Below, piece after piece: positions 7,703 through 16,345 of a stretch of DNA of 64,000 nucleotides (position 1 is the first letter of the stretch; the number at the start of each line of letters is the position of its first letter). The DNA comes from Streptomyces nitrosporeus. GTDB taxonomy: Bacteria; Actinomycetota; Actinomycetes; Streptomycetales; Streptomycetaceae. The position numbers were made by a program, and so were the translations under genes. The stretch covers positions 372,001-436,000 of the forward strand of contig NZ_CP023702.1 of assembly GCF_008704555.1 (NCBI RefSeq), read 5' to 3'. Under the pieces are notes generated by a model. It saw nothing but the letters and a program-made list of their open reading frames with translations, made no database searches and was not told the DNA's origin.

Positions 7703-9079
7703 TCACGACGCCGCCTGCCACTCGCCGCGTGCGTCGTCGGGGTGGGCGAGGCCGAGCTGGTGCCGCAGGGTCGGGCCCTCGTACTCCGAGCGGAAGACGC
7801 CCTGTTCCTGGAGGAGGGGGACCACCTTGTCCGCGAAGGCGTCCAGGCCGCCCGGTGTGATGTGGGGGACGAGGATGAAGCCGTCGGAGGCGTCGGACTG
7901 CACGAAGTGGTCGATGTCCCTGGCGACGGTCGTCGGGGAGCCTACGAAGGTCTGGCGGTTGCCGGTGTTGATGACGAGGTCGCGGATGGACCAGTTGTTG
8001 GCCGCGGCGAGCTCGCGCCATTCCCGGGCCGTGGCCAGCGGGTCGCGGTACATCCGTACCTGGGCACGGCCCTCGGCGATGTGGGGGCCGCCGACGTACG
8101 GGTCGATGCCGGGGAGCGGCCCCTCCGGGTCGTACGACGACAGGTCCCGGTTCCAGACGAACTCCAGGTGCTTGAGAGCGGTGGCCCCGCTGACCTGCCG
8201 GCGGCGCACCTCCCGCGCCAGTTCCTCCGCCTCCGCGTCGGTGTCGCCGAGCACGAAGGTGGCGGCGGGCAGGACGAGGAGCTCTTCGGGGCGGCGGCCG
8301 TACGCGGCGAGGCGCCGCTTGACGTCGGTGTAGAACGCCTGGCCCGCTTCCAGGGTGGTGTGCCGGCTGAAGATCGCGTCGGCGCCGGCCGCGGCGAACT
8401 CGCGGCCCTCGTCGGAGTCGCCCGCCTGGAAGATCACCGGGCGTCCCTGCGGGGAGCGCGGGACGTTGAACCGGCCGTGGATGTCGAAGTGCTGCCCCGT
8501 GTGGACGAAGGAGCCGGCCTTCGCGTCCCGCAGGAAGGTACCGGTGGCCTGGTCGGCGACGATCTCGTCGCCGTGCCAGGAGTCGAGGAGTTCGTTCGCC
8601 GTGGCGAGGAACTCCTCGGCGCGGCTGTAGCGCTCCTCTTTCGGGAGGAAGCCGCCGCGGCGGAAGTTCTCGCCGGTGAAGGCGTCCCAGGAGGTGACCA
8701 CGTTCCAGGCCGCGCGGCCACCGGAGAGGTGGTCGAGGCTGGCGAACTGACGGGCGACCTCGTAGGGCTCGTTGAAGGTGGAGTTGATGGTGCCGGTCAG
8801 CCCGAGGCGCTCGGTGACGGCGGCGAGCGCGGCCAGGACGGTGAAGGTGTCGGGGCGGCCGACGACGTCCAGGTCGTAGATCTTCCCGCCCTGTTCGCGC
8901 AGTCTGAGCCCTTCGGCCAGGAACAGGAAGTCGAACTTGGCGCGTTCGGCGGTCTGCGCGAAGTGCGTGAACGAACCGAAGTCGATGTGGCTGCCGGCCT
9001 CCGGGTCGCTCCACACGGTGGTGTTGTTGACGCCCGGGAAGTGGGCGGCCAGGTGGATCCGCTTCAGCGGCTTGCTCAT
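7703..9079 (-). CDS. LLM flavin monooxygenase, NtaA/SnaA/DszA family (copy A1)
   Basis: 458 residues, the usual length for this branch of the luciferase-like superfamily. Family motifs include NNTTVWSDP, FDFLFLAEGLRLRE, STFNEPYEVARQFASLDHLSGGRAAWNVVTS, NFRRGGF, PVIFQAGDSDEGREFAA and FVGSPTTVARDIDHFV. The family uses FMNH2 and O2 to oxidise sulfur or nitrogen compounds (dibenzothiophene sulfone, nitrilotriacetate) and is often found in sulfur-scavenging loci. The ATG at 9079 gives the standard N-terminus (KPLKRIHLAAHFPG). It is a close paralogue of the gene at 38580, and its partner at 9100 has a counterpart at 40084. The substrate is unknown. Confidence 0.92.
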   Translation of the reverse strand: MSKPLKRIHLAAHFPGVNNTTVWSDPEAGSHIDFGSFTHFAQTAERAKFDFLFLAEGLRLREQGGKIYDLDVVGRPDTFTVLAALAAVTERLGLTGTINSTFNEPYEVARQFASLDHLSGGRAAWNVVTSWDAFTGENFRRGGFLPKEERYSRAEEFLATANELLDSWHGDEIVADQATGTFLRDAKAGSFVHTGQHFDIHGRFNVPRSPQGRPVIFQAGDSDEGREFAAAGADAIFSRHTTLEAGQAFYTDVKRRLAAYGRRPEELLVLPAATFVLGDTDAEAEELAREVRRRQVSGATALKHLEFVWNRDLSSYDPEGPLPGIDPYVGGPHIAEGRAQVRMYRDPLATAREWRELAAANNWSIRDLVINTGNRQTFVGSPTTVARDIDHFVQSDASDGFILVPHITPGGLDAFADKVVPLLQEQGVFRSEYEGPTLRHQLGLAHPDDARGEWQAAS

Positions 9080-9099
9080 GACGGTCGCGTCCTTCCGGT

Positions 9100-10299
9100 T
9101 CAGGCGGCGTAGCGGTTGGCGGGCCGGGCCAGTCCCAGCAGTCCGCGCAGGGTGCCGGCCTCGTAGGCGCGGCGGAAGACCCCCCTGCGCTGGAGTTCGG
9201 GGACCAGGCTCCGGGTGATCGCCGGCAGGTCGTGCCCCAGGACGGCGGGACGCAGCCGGTAGCCGGTGAGGCCGGCCGCCCGCCACTCCTGGAGCAGGTC
9301 GGCAAGCCCGGCGGGCGTGCCGGTGAAGACGCGGGCGTCGCTCGGGTACGGCCCGCCCGCGAGGGCGTCGAGCCGTTCGCGCCGGGCCGCCGCGGCACCG
9401 GGGGCGTCGTCGAGGAAGACCACGAGGTCGGCGAAGACGTGCAGTGGCTGTCCGGCGCGGCCGGCCGCTTCCTGCTCGGCGCGGATCTCCGCGACGATCG
9501 CGCGGGCCTGCCCGGTGTCGTGCGGGGTGACGTAGCCGATGTCGGCCTGCCGGGCGACCAGCCGGTACGGCAGGGTCCCGTGGGCGAGGGCGGTGACGAC
9601 GGGCTGGCCCTGTGGCGGGCGGGGGGTGACGGAGGGGCCTCTGACGCTGAAGTACCTCCCCTCGAAGTCGATGTGGTGCAGTTTGCCGCGGTCGACGAAC
9701 CGGCCGGTGGCCACGTCCCGGATCTCCGCGTCGTCCTCCCAGCTGTCCCAGAGGCGGCGTACGACCTCGACGTGGTCGGCGGCCTCGTCGAAGAGGCCGC
9801 CGACCACCTCGCGGGCGGCCGGGCTGTCGTAGGCGCCGACGCGGGGGATCGTGCGGCGGCCGAAGTGCGCGGCCTCGTCCGGGCGCGCGGTGATCCGCAC
9901 GCGCAGACCGGCCCGGCCGTTGCTGACGTGGTCGAGCGTGGCGATCGCCTTGGAGAGGTGGAAGGGCTCCGTGTGGGTGACGACCGCGGTCGGGACCAGG
10001 CCGATGTGCCGGGTGAGGGGCGCGACCCGGGCCGCTGTCTGGACGGCGTCCAGACGGCCGCGGACCTGGTCGGTGCGGTCGTCCGGTTCGAAGGGGTGGG
10101 AGGACTGCGGGCCGAGACCGTCCTCGATGGTCACGAAGTCGAGCAGTCCGCGCTCGGCCTCGGTGACCAGACCGGCCCAGTAACCGGCGGTGAAGAGCTC
10201 CTGGGGGCGGGCGGCGGGCTCCCGCCAGGAGGCCGGGTGCCAGCCGGTGCCGTCCAGGGCGACGGCGAGGTGCAGCGGGGCAAGAGGGGCTGAGGACAC
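9100..10299 (-). CDS. LLM flavin monooxygenase (copy B1)
   Basis: 399 residues. A luciferase-like monooxygenase with LHLAVALDGTGWHPASW at the N-terminus, GLVPTAVVTHTEPFHLSKAIATLDHVSNGRAG (flavin-site region), YFSVRGPSVTPRPPQGQPVV and FTGTPAGLADLLQEW. It lies 20 bp upstream of copy A1 and is co-transcribed with it. It strongly resembles the protein at 40084, so the A and B enzymes form a duplicated pair and may act in succession or as partners. The Arg-rich segment RRLWDSWEDDAEIRDVATGRF is shared with that copy. Expected cofactor FMNH2 from the neighbouring reductase; the substrate is probably an organosulfur compound by context. Confidence 0.9.
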   Translation of the reverse strand: MSSAPLAPLHLAVALDGTGWHPASWREPAARPQELFTAGYWAGLVTEAERGLLDFVTIEDGLGPQSSHPFEPDDRTDQVRGRLDAVQTAARVAPLTRHIGLVPTAVVTHTEPFHLSKAIATLDHVSNGRAGLRVRITARPDEAAHFGRRTIPRVGAYDSPAAREVVGGLFDEAADHVEVVRRLWDSWEDDAEIRDVATGRFVDRGKLHHIDFEGRYFSVRGPSVTPRPPQGQPVVTALAHGTLPYRLVARQADIGYVTPHDTGQARAIVAEIRAEQEAAGRAGQPLHVFADLVVFLDDAPGAAAARRERLDALAGGPYPSDARVFTGTPAGLADLLQEWRAAGLTGYRLRPAVLGHDLPAITRSLVPELQRRGVFRRAYEAGTLRGLLGLARPANRYAA

Positions 10300-10368
10300 G
10301 GGTGGGTACCTTCCTGGCAGGAGGCCGGGGCGCGGGGACGGGCGGCGGCCGGACGGCCGCCGCCGGGG

Positions 10369-11346
10369 CTATGTGTCGGTCCTCGGCAGGCCGGGCGGGT
10401 TGATCTCCGACTTCGTCACGGCCTCGTCGGTCAGGCCCCAGCGTTCGAGCACCTTCGCGTACGTCCCGTTGCCGATGACGTGGTTGAGCGCGTCGGCGAG
10501 CGGCTCGACCAGGCCGTTGTCCTTCTCGGTGGTGGCCGCGATCAGTCCCTGGAGGGTGTCGCCGGCGCCGGAGTAGGTGCCGGCGACCTCGGTCTGCCCG
10601 GTGGTGGCCGCGTGGTAGGCGGCGGTCGGGTTGGGGCCGAGGTAGAGGTCGATGCGGCCGGACCGGAGGGCGAGGTAGGTGTCGCTGTCGTTCTGGTAGT
10701 ACTTGATGTCCACCGGCTCGCGGCCGGCCTTCTCGTTCTCCTCGCTCCACTCGATCAGCAGCTTCTCCTGGTTGGTTCCGCTGCGCACGGCGACCGTCCT
10801 GCCCGCCACGTCCCGGGGCCCGGTGATCCTCAGGCCGCTGCCCTTCTTCGCCTCGAAGCCCAGGTTGTCCTCGCGGTAGGTGGCGAAGTCGTACTTCTCC
10901 TTGCGTTCCTCGGTGACCGTGATGTTGCTGAAGCCGACGTCGTACTTGGCGCTGTCCAGGCCGACGAAGACGTTCTCCCAGGAGACCGCGCTGATGCGCG
11001 GTTCCAGGCCGAGCACGTCGGCGACCAGGTGAGCGATGTCGGCCTCGACGCCGATGACGGTCTTGTCGTCGGTGGCGTAGAAGCTGAGCGGCGCCGCGGA
11101 GCCGGACGCGGTGACGAGTTCCAGGGTGCCTCTCCCGCGGATCTTCTTGGGGACCTCGGCGGCTATGGAGTCGACCTTGCCGGTGGTGACACGGCGCTGC
11201 TGCGGACTCAGGTTGATCTTCGTACCGGCGCCCTCGGCGGCCGCGACCTCGGTGGTGGTGCCGTCGGAGGGGTTGCCGCAGGCGGCGAGGGCGAGGGCGG
11301 CGGCGAGCGCGGCGGCGGCGGTGCGGTGGATGGTCGGGGAGGACAC
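10369..11346 (-). CDS. Amino-acid-type ABC substrate-binding lipoprotein (SBP1)
   Basis: 325 residues. The signal peptide ends in the lipobox LAAC with Cys23. The mature protein is an SBP_bac_3 (GlnH/TcyA type) domain: GTLELVTASGSAAPLSFY, then GVEADIAHLVADVLGLEP, ITVTEERKEKYDFATYRED and VAGRTVAVRSGTNQEKLL. This family binds polar amino acids, including cystine and S-substituted cysteines. It is the first of two binding proteins in the operon, placed right after the ATPase gene. Two paralogous receptors sharing one transporter suggests a broadened substrate range. Confidence 0.92.
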   Translation of the reverse strand: MSSPTIHRTAAAALAAALALAACGNPSDGTTTEVAAAEGAGTKINLSPQQRRVTTGKVDSIAAEVPKKIRGRGTLELVTASGSAAPLSFYATDDKTVIGVEADIAHLVADVLGLEPRISAVSWENVFVGLDSAKYDVGFSNITVTEERKEKYDFATYREDNLGFEAKKGSGLRITGPRDVAGRTVAVRSGTNQEKLLIEWSEENEKAGREPVDIKYYQNDSDTYLALRSGRIDLYLGPNPTAAYHAATTGQTEVAGTYSGAGDTLQGLIAATTEKDNGLVEPLADALNHVIGNGTYAKVLERWGLTDEAVTKSEINPPGLPRTDT

Positions 11347-11386
11347 GGTCGTGCTCCTTGCGAAGGGGAAAGGGGGCGGGGTGGGG

Positions 11387-12151
11387 TCAGAGGACCTTGG
11401 AGAGAAAGGCGCGGGTGCGCTCGTGCCGCGGGGCGTCGAGTACGGCTGCGGGCGGGCCCTGCTCCACGACGACGCCGCCGTCCATGAACACCACGGTGTC
11501 GGCGACCTCGCGGGCGAAGCCGATCTCGTGGGTGACGACGATCATGGTGGTGCCCGTGTGGGCCAGGTCCTTGATGACGTCGAGGACCTCGCCGACCAGT
11601 TCCGGGTCGAGTGCCGAGGTGGGCTCGTCGAACAGGAGCACCTTCGGTTCGAGGGCGAGCGCGCGGGCTATGGCCACGCGCTGCTGCTGGCCGCCGGAGA
11701 GCTGGCGCGGATAGGCGTCGGCCTTGTCGGCGAGGCCGACCCGCGCGAGCAGGCGGCGGGCGTTCTCCGCCGCCTGCCTGCGCGGGCGGCGCAGGGCGGA
11801 GACGGGGGCCTCGACGAGGTTGTCCAGCACGGTCAGGTGCGGGAAGAGGTTGAAGTTCTGGAACACGAACCCGATGTGGGTGCGCTGCCTCAGGACGTCC
11901 TTCTCCTTCAGCTCGTACAGCTTGTCGCCGGAGCGGCGGTAGCCGATGAGCTCGCCGTCGATGCTGATCCAGCCGCGGTCGACCTTCTCCAGGTGGTTGA
12001 TGGTGCGCAGCAGCGTGGACTTCCCGGAGCCGGACGGGCCGAGGACGACGGTGACCTCTCCGGCGCGGACCTGGAGGTCGGCACCGCGGAGCACCTCCAG
12101 CGGTCCGAAGCTCTTGTGGACGTCGTGGACGTCCACCATCACCTTGCTCAT
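11387..12151 (-). CDS. Polar amino acid ABC transporter ATP-binding protein
   Basis: 254 residues, typical for GlnQ/TcyC ATPases. Walker [10 protein letters not shown] is at residues 38-46, the signature [16 protein letters not shown] follows, then Walker [13 protein letters not shown] and the switch His in VVTHEIGFA. The ATG overlaps the stop of the permease gene (ATGA), so the two are coupled. It energises import of the ligand bound by SBP1 and SBP2. It probably also serves the orphan permease encoded at 16346, since no other ATPase is nearby. Confidence 0.96.
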   Translation of the reverse strand: MSKVMVDVHDVHKSFGPLEVLRGADLQVRAGEVTVVLGPSGSGKSTLLRTINHLEKVDRGWISIDGELIGYRRSGDKLYELKEKDVLRQRTHIGFVFQNFNLFPHLTVLDNLVEAPVSALRRPRRQAAENARRLLARVGLADKADAYPRQLSGGQQQRVAIARALALEPKVLLFDEPTSALDPELVGEVLDVIKDLAHTGTTMIVVTHEIGFAREVADTVVFMDGGVVVEQGPPAAVLDAPRHERTRAFLSKVL

Positions 12152-13161
12152 CGACTGTCTCCCGGGTGCTTCAGAGGTGGGGCGGACCGTGCTGCCTCCG
12201 TGCGCAGGCCGCTGACGAAGTGCCGGGCGCGCTGGAGCGGCGTGGGTGGCGGGGTGCGGTCGGTCCCCCGGGCGAAGTGCCGTTCCACGTAGTACTGGGC
12301 GGCCGACAGCAGCGAGGTCAGTACGACGTACCAGGCGGTGGCGACGAGCAGCAGCGGGATCACCCGGCCGTTGCGGCCGTACACGACCTGTACCTGGTAG
12401 AAGAGTTCGCCGATGGCCATCACGTAGACCACCGAGGTGCCCTTGAGCAGGCCGATGATCTCGTTGCCGGCGGTGGGCAGGATGGCGCGCATGGCCTGGG
12501 GCAGCACGATCCGGCGGATCTGCCGCAGCCGGGGGATGCCCAGGGCCGCGGCGGCCTCCTGCTGCCCGTGGTCGACGGAGATGACGCCACCGCGCACGGT
12601 CTCGGCGGCATAGGCGGCCTGGTGCAGCGTCAGCCCGATGACGGCGGCGCCGATGGTGCCGATGAGGCTGCTGCTGTCGACGGACCAGAACACCGGGCCG
12701 AAGGGGATGCCGATGCCCAGTTCCTCGTAGAGCGCGCTCAGATTGAACCAGAACACGAGCTGGACGATCATCGGGATGGACCGGAAGATCCAGACGTAGG
12801 TCCAGGCGACGGTCTGCAGCACGGGGCTGCGGGACAGGCGCATGAAGGCCAGGACGGTGCCGAGGACGAATCCCAGCACGGTGGCGTAGGCCGTGAGCTG
12901 GAGGGTGACCCAGACCGCCTGGACGATCGTCTCGGACAGGACGTAGTCGCGGAAGACCCCCCATTCCCAGACGGGGTTGGTGGCCAGACCGTGCGCGAAC
13001 TGGGCGACCAGCACGATCACGGCGACGGCCGCCGCCCATCGGGCGGGGTGGCGGGCGGGGACGACCGTGAGCGAGGCCGGATCGTCCGGGGCGGGCGGGG
13101 CGTGGGGGCCGCCGGGCGGTGCGGCCGGGGCCGGCGGCGTGGTGCCGGTGACGAGGTCCAT
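12148..13161 (-). CDS. Polar amino acid ABC transporter permease
   Basis: 337 residues, longer than the usual 220-250 because of a Pro/Ala-rich cytoplasmic N-terminus of about 35 residues. The His/Glu/Gln/Arg-type permease domain follows: [29 protein letters not shown]-like [17 protein letters not shown], and the EAA loop [20 protein letters not shown]. It pairs with the ATPase by a 4-bp overlap. The protein at 16346 is a paralogue with the same extension style, so the transporter may be a heterodimer of the two permeases. Confidence 0.94.
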   Translation of the reverse strand: MDLVTGTTPPAPAAPPGGPHAPPAPDDPASLTVVPARHPARWAAAVAVIVLVAQFAHGLATNPVWEWGVFRDYVLSETIVQAVWVTLQLTAYATVLGFVLGTVLAFMRLSRSPVLQTVAWTYVWIFRSIPMIVQLVFWFNLSALYEELGIGIPFGPVFWSVDSSSLIGTIGAAVIGLTLHQAAYAAETVRGGVISVDHGQQEAAAALGIPRLRQIRRIVLPQAMRAILPTAGNEIIGLLKGTSVVYVMAIGELFYQVQVVYGRNGRVIPLLLVATAWYVVLTSLLSAAQYYVERHFARGTDRTPPPTPLQRARHFVSGLRTEAARSAPPLKHPGDSR

Positions 13162-13180
13162 GGTGGAGGTTCCTGCTTGC

Positions 13181-14140
13181 TCACGTGTGTTCGGGCGGGT
13201 TGATCCGCGATGTCTCGATCGCGGAGGCGGAGGTGCCCCATTTCTCGAGGATCCGGGCGTACGTGCCGTCCTTGATCAGCTCGTTGACCGCGGCCTGGAA
13301 CGCCTTGGTGAGCGGGGAGCCCTTCCTGAAGGTGAAGCCGACGTCGAGGCGGTGGAACTCGCCGAGGAACGCGGTGTGCGCGGCGGGCTGCGACGCCTGG
13401 TACCGCAGGCCGTTGATGGTCGACATGATCACGTCGATCCGGCCCTGCTGGAGCGCGGTGACGGTCGCCCCGTTCTCCGAGTAGACCTTCACCTCGTAGG
13501 GCTTCTTGCCGGCCTTCCCGCACACCCCCTTGTTCGCGTCCAGCGTCGCCTCGAAGGTGGTCCCGGCACCGATGCCCACCGTGTGCCCGCACAGCTGGAC
13601 GAGGTCGGTGACCTTCTTGCCGAAGGAGGTGTTTCCCTCCTTCACCGCGAAGCCCTGGCCGTCGTCGATGTAGGTGACGAAGTCGATGGTCTCCAGGCGC
13701 TCGGCGGTGACTCCGAAGTTGCCGGTGCCGAAGTCGTACTTGCCGCTGCGCAGGGCGGGCAGGATCGTCTCGAAAGAGGCGTCCTGGCGTTCCAGCCCGA
13801 TACCGAGGACCCTGGCGACGGCGTCGGCGATGTCGATGTCCTGGCCCTCGGGCCGCTTGTCCGACCCGTTCGGGTAGTACGCCGCGGGCGGGGCGGCGAC
13901 GGAGCTGCCGACCCGGAGCGTGCCCGACTTCCGCACGTCCGCGGGGAGCAGGGCGGCGATGGAGTCCACCTTGCGTACGCCGGCGACCGGGTCGTCGGCC
14001 GGCGCGGAAGAGTTCCGCGCGCCGGCCGCGGCGGTGTGGCCGGGGTCGCCGCTGCCGCACGCGGTCAGGAGCAGCAGGGGCACGAGGGCGGCAGCGGCCG
14101 CGGCGGGGCGCAGGATGCCGCGGAGGGCGGGTGGCTTCAC
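13181..14140 (-). CDS. Amino-acid-type ABC substrate-binding lipoprotein (SBP2)
   Basis: 319 residues with a GTG start at 14140 that overlaps the acetyltransferase stop (GTGA). The signal peptide ends in LLLLTAC with lipid-anchored Cys28. An SBP_bac_3 domain follows: SGTLRVGSSVAAPPAAYYPNG, GQDIDIADAVARVLGIGLE, NFGVTAERLETIDFVTYIDD and QGRIDVIMSTINGLRYQ. It is a paralogue of SBP1 but clearly diverged. Two extra Cys in the domain (VQLCGHTVG and NKGVCGKAG) could form a disulfide. It probably delivers a different S-substituted amino acid to the same transporter. Confidence 0.92.
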   Translation of the reverse strand: MKPPALRGILRPAAAAAALVPLLLLTACGSGDPGHTAAAGARNSSAPADDPVAGVRKVDSIAALLPADVRKSGTLRVGSSVAAPPAAYYPNGSDKRPEGQDIDIADAVARVLGIGLERQDASFETILPALRSGKYDFGTGNFGVTAERLETIDFVTYIDDGQGFAVKEGNTSFGKKVTDLVQLCGHTVGIGAGTTFEATLDANKGVCGKAGKKPYEVKVYSENGATVTALQQGRIDVIMSTINGLRYQASQPAAHTAFLGEFHRLDVGFTFRKGSPLTKAFQAAVNELIKDGTYARILEKWGTSASAIETSRINPPEHT

Positions 14141-14664
14141 AGGTCGGTGGCCTTTCCGGTGCGGGGTGCGGGGGTGAGGTGCTTCTCGAAGGGCAGGGGG
14201 CCGGCTTCCGGGGCCGCCTGCGGGGCGAACAGCGGTGTGTAGCCGGTGGCGAGGTACAGGCCGAGGGCTTCCGGCTGGCGTGGGCCGGTGGTCAGGTAGA
14301 TCCGCCGGTAGCCGCGCGTGCCCGCTTCGTGCTCCAGTTCGGCGACGACCCGGCGGGCCAGGCCGCGGCGCCGGTGGGCGGAGTGGGTCCAGATCCGTTT
14401 CAGCTCGGCCGTCTTCGCGTCGTACCGGCGGAAGGCCCCGCCCGCGACCGGCTCGCCGCCCAGGAGCAGAAGCAGCAGCACTCCGCCGTGCGGGGCGGTG
14501 AACTCCTCGTCCGGGTAGCGTGCGAGTTCGGTGCGGGCGTCGCTGCCGTACCGGGTGGAGTACTCGTGGCCGAGTTCGCGCAGCAGCGGTGTCACACGCG
14601 GGTCGGAGACGGGCACGTGGACGACCGTGAGACCGGGGAGCGGAGTCCGGGCGGCGGAGCTCAC
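14137..14664 (-). CDS. GNAT-family N-acetyltransferase
   Basis: 175 residues with the GNAT acetyl-CoA site ELKRIWTHSAHRRRGLARRVVAELE (motif A region) and a C-terminal YRRIYLTTGPRQPEALGLYLATGY. It is stop-start coupled to genes on both sides (ATGA and GTGA). In Bacillus subtilis the yxe and ytm operons for S-(2-succino)cysteine and S-alkyl-cysteine salvage contain an acetyltransferase that N-acetylates the imported amino acid before a flavin monooxygenase removes the S-substituent; the gene content here is parallel. By analogy this enzyme acetylates the imported sulfur amino acid. The matching deacetylase is not in this window. Confidence 0.88.
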   Translation of the reverse strand: MSSAARTPLPGLTVVHVPVSDPRVTPLLRELGHEYSTRYGSDARTELARYPDEEFTAPHGGVLLLLLLGGEPVAGGAFRRYDAKTAELKRIWTHSAHRRRGLARRVVAELEHEAGTRGYRRIYLTTGPRQPEALGLYLATGYTPLFAPQAAPEAGPLPFEKHLTPAPRTGKATDL

Positions 14665-15788
14665 CCGCCCACCGCCGCCAGGCTCTGCGGACCGCGCGCC
14701 GCCCGGGCCGCGTCGCGCTTGGCGACCTCCTCACGGACGATCGGGATCACGTACCGGCCGAAGTCGATCGCGTCGTCCAGCAGGTCGTAGCCGCGGGCGG
14801 ACAGGATGTCGACGCCGAGGTCGTAGTAGTCGAGGAGCGCCCGGGCCACGGTCTCGGGGGTGCCGACCAGGGCGTTGGAGTTGCCCGCGCCGCCGGTGGC
14901 GGCGGCGGTCGGGGTCCACAGGGCCCGGTCGTAGCGCTCCCCCGCGTCGGCGATGGCGAGCAGCCGCTGCGATCCCGTGTTCTGCGGGGCGCCGCTCCGG
15001 TGGTGCCGCGCGAGTGCCTTCTCGCGCCGTTCCCGGATGGCACCGACCGTGCGGTGGGCCTTTTCCCAGGCCAGTTCCTCGGTCGGGGCGATGATCGGAC
15101 GGAACGCCACCTGGAACCGGGGGAGGCCGGTACGGCCCGCGGCTCTCGCCGCGTTCCTCACCGCCTCCATCTGCTCCGCGGTCCTCGCCAGCGGTTCGCC
15201 CCACAGGCAGTAGATGTCGGCCTCCGCGCCTCCGGCGGCGTAGGCGGCGGGTGACGATCCGCCGAACGAGACGTCCGGGCGGGGCTGCTGGACGGGGAAG
15301 ACATCGCTCACGAAGTCGTGGAAGCGGTAGTGCTCGCCCTCGTGGTCGAACGGTTCGTGAGTGGTCCAGATCTTCTTCACGATCCGGATGTACTCGCGTG
15401 TGCGGGCGTATCGCTCGTCCTTGGCCAGGGTGTCGCCCTCGCGCCCCTGCTCGTGGTCGTTGCCGCCGGTGATGAAGTGCACGGTCAGCCGTCCTTCGCT
15501 GATCCGGTCGAGGGTGGCGAAGGTCTTGGCGGCGAAGGTGGGGTAGGAGACGTTGGGCCGGTGGGCCAGCAGGATCTGGAGGCGTTCCAGCCGGCCGGCG
15601 AGATAGGCGGCGGCCGGGGCCGGATCGGGCGAGCCGGAACCGTAGGCGAACAGCACCCGGTCCCAGCCGTGTTCCTCGTGCGCCCGGGCGAGGCGGAGTG
15701 TGTACTCCTTGTCGAAGGCGGCGCCGGAACGGGGTGTGGTTTCGGAGCCGTCATGGGTGGCGGCGATACCGAGGAACTCCACGGGCAT
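14661..15788 (-). CDS. LLM flavin monooxygenase, SsuD-related
   Basis: 375 residues. N-terminus VEFLGIAATHDGSET, then HGWDRVLFAYGSGSPDP, LLAHRPNVSYPTFAAKTFATLDRISEGR, HFITGGNDHEQGREGD, SFGGSSPAAY, IYCLWGEPLA and LVGTPETVARALLDYYDLGVDIL, all normal for alkanesulfonate-monooxygenase-like enzymes. It is the first full gene of the operon and follows the leader peptide by 218 bp. It overlaps the acetyltransferase by 4 bp, suggesting that the two act on the same substrate, perhaps an N-acetyl-S-substituted cysteine. The exact C-S bond cleaved is unknown. Confidence 0.92.
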   Translation of the reverse strand: MPVEFLGIAATHDGSETTPRSGAAFDKEYTLRLARAHEEHGWDRVLFAYGSGSPDPAPAAAYLAGRLERLQILLAHRPNVSYPTFAAKTFATLDRISEGRLTVHFITGGNDHEQGREGDTLAKDERYARTREYIRIVKKIWTTHEPFDHEGEHYRFHDFVSDVFPVQQPRPDVSFGGSSPAAYAAGGAEADIYCLWGEPLARTAEQMEAVRNAARAAGRTGLPRFQVAFRPIIAPTEELAWEKAHRTVGAIRERREKALARHHRSGAPQNTGSQRLLAIADAGERYDRALWTPTAAATGGAGNSNALVGTPETVARALLDYYDLGVDILSARGYDLLDDAIDFGRYVIPIVREEVAKRDAARAARGPQSLAAVGG

Positions 15789-15822
15789 GGCAAGGGCCTT
15801 TCGGAACGAAGCCGTGTGCGGG

Positions 15823-15844
15823 CACGGCGGAGGAACCCGCCGTG
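15823..15844 (-). promoter_or_regulatory. Candidate attenuator hairpin before the sulfur operon
   Basis: CACGGCGG (15823-15830) and CCGCCGTG (15837-15844) form an 8-bp stem with a 6-nt loop, 35 bp upstream of the first full gene and downstream of the leader peptide. The position suits a terminator or ribosome-blocking stem whose formation depends on leader translation. No T tract follows. Confidence 0.4.
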
Positions 15845-16006
15845 TACGCGAAACGGAAGCGTCGGGACGACGAGGGGTGACTACGGGTGTGACGACGCCG
15901 GTGCGTCGGGGGAAGCGGTGCCGTGGCAGCTCACGCAGGGACGGATTCCGGCCCGCAACGGGTCACCGAAGGAGGGAAAGGGCCTGCCCCGCGGCCTGCT
16001 GCCGGG
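15845..16006 (-). other. Untranslated leader between leader peptide and operon
   Basis: About 160 bp between the leader-peptide stop and the candidate attenuator stem. No gene is seen; it is presumably the structured mRNA leader of the sulfur operon. Confidence 0.4.
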
Positions 16007-16084
16007 TCAGACGCAACACGCGGCGGACCACACCCGACCGAAGTCGATGTGGTCGCGCGAGACCAAGCGTTCCTGGGCAGCCAT
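16007..16084 (-). CDS. Cys-rich sulfur leader peptide
   Basis: A 25-codon frame ending SRDHIDFGRVWSAACCV, a clear match to the actinobacterial leader family (SRRHxDLxRxxSAxC) found in front of sulfur genes. The tandem Cys codons at the end are what a ribosome-stalling cysteine sensor needs. Upstream, TTGACG (16115-16120), a 17-bp spacer and CTGAAT (16092-16097) place transcription start at about the ATG (16084), so the mRNA may be leaderless; an in-frame ATG at 16093 lies inside the -10 and is less likely. It heads the operon that runs down to ssuD. Confidence 0.85.
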   Translation of the reverse strand: MAAQERLVSRDHIDFGRVWSAACCV

Positions 16085-16091
16085 GCCCTTC

Positions 16092-16120
16092 ATTCAGCCG
16101 TGCGGACGCCCTGGCGTCAA
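16092..16120 (-). promoter_or_regulatory. Promoter of the sulfur operon
   Basis: On the minus strand, -35 TTGACG (16115-16120), 17-bp spacing, and -10 CTGAAT (16092-16097). The -10 is weak against TANNNT. The spacing to the leader-peptide ATG (7 bp from the -10) points to a leaderless message. Confidence 0.5.
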
Positions 16121-16345
16121 GCACGGGCCGCGTGCCGTCCCGCACCCTGAGACCGTATGACGGCAGCGTGTACGGGCTGTTGCAACTTCCCCCGAACAGT
16201 TGACCGTTCGCGCTCTTCGAGGGCTAGTCTCGGCAAAGGACCGGCCACCCGCCACGCGCGGTGGACGCCCCGGCCGCGTTGAGGGACGCGGCATGTGTGA
16301 CGACACCCATGCCCGCACCCCTTCCTCCCTCCGGAGCTCTTCCCG

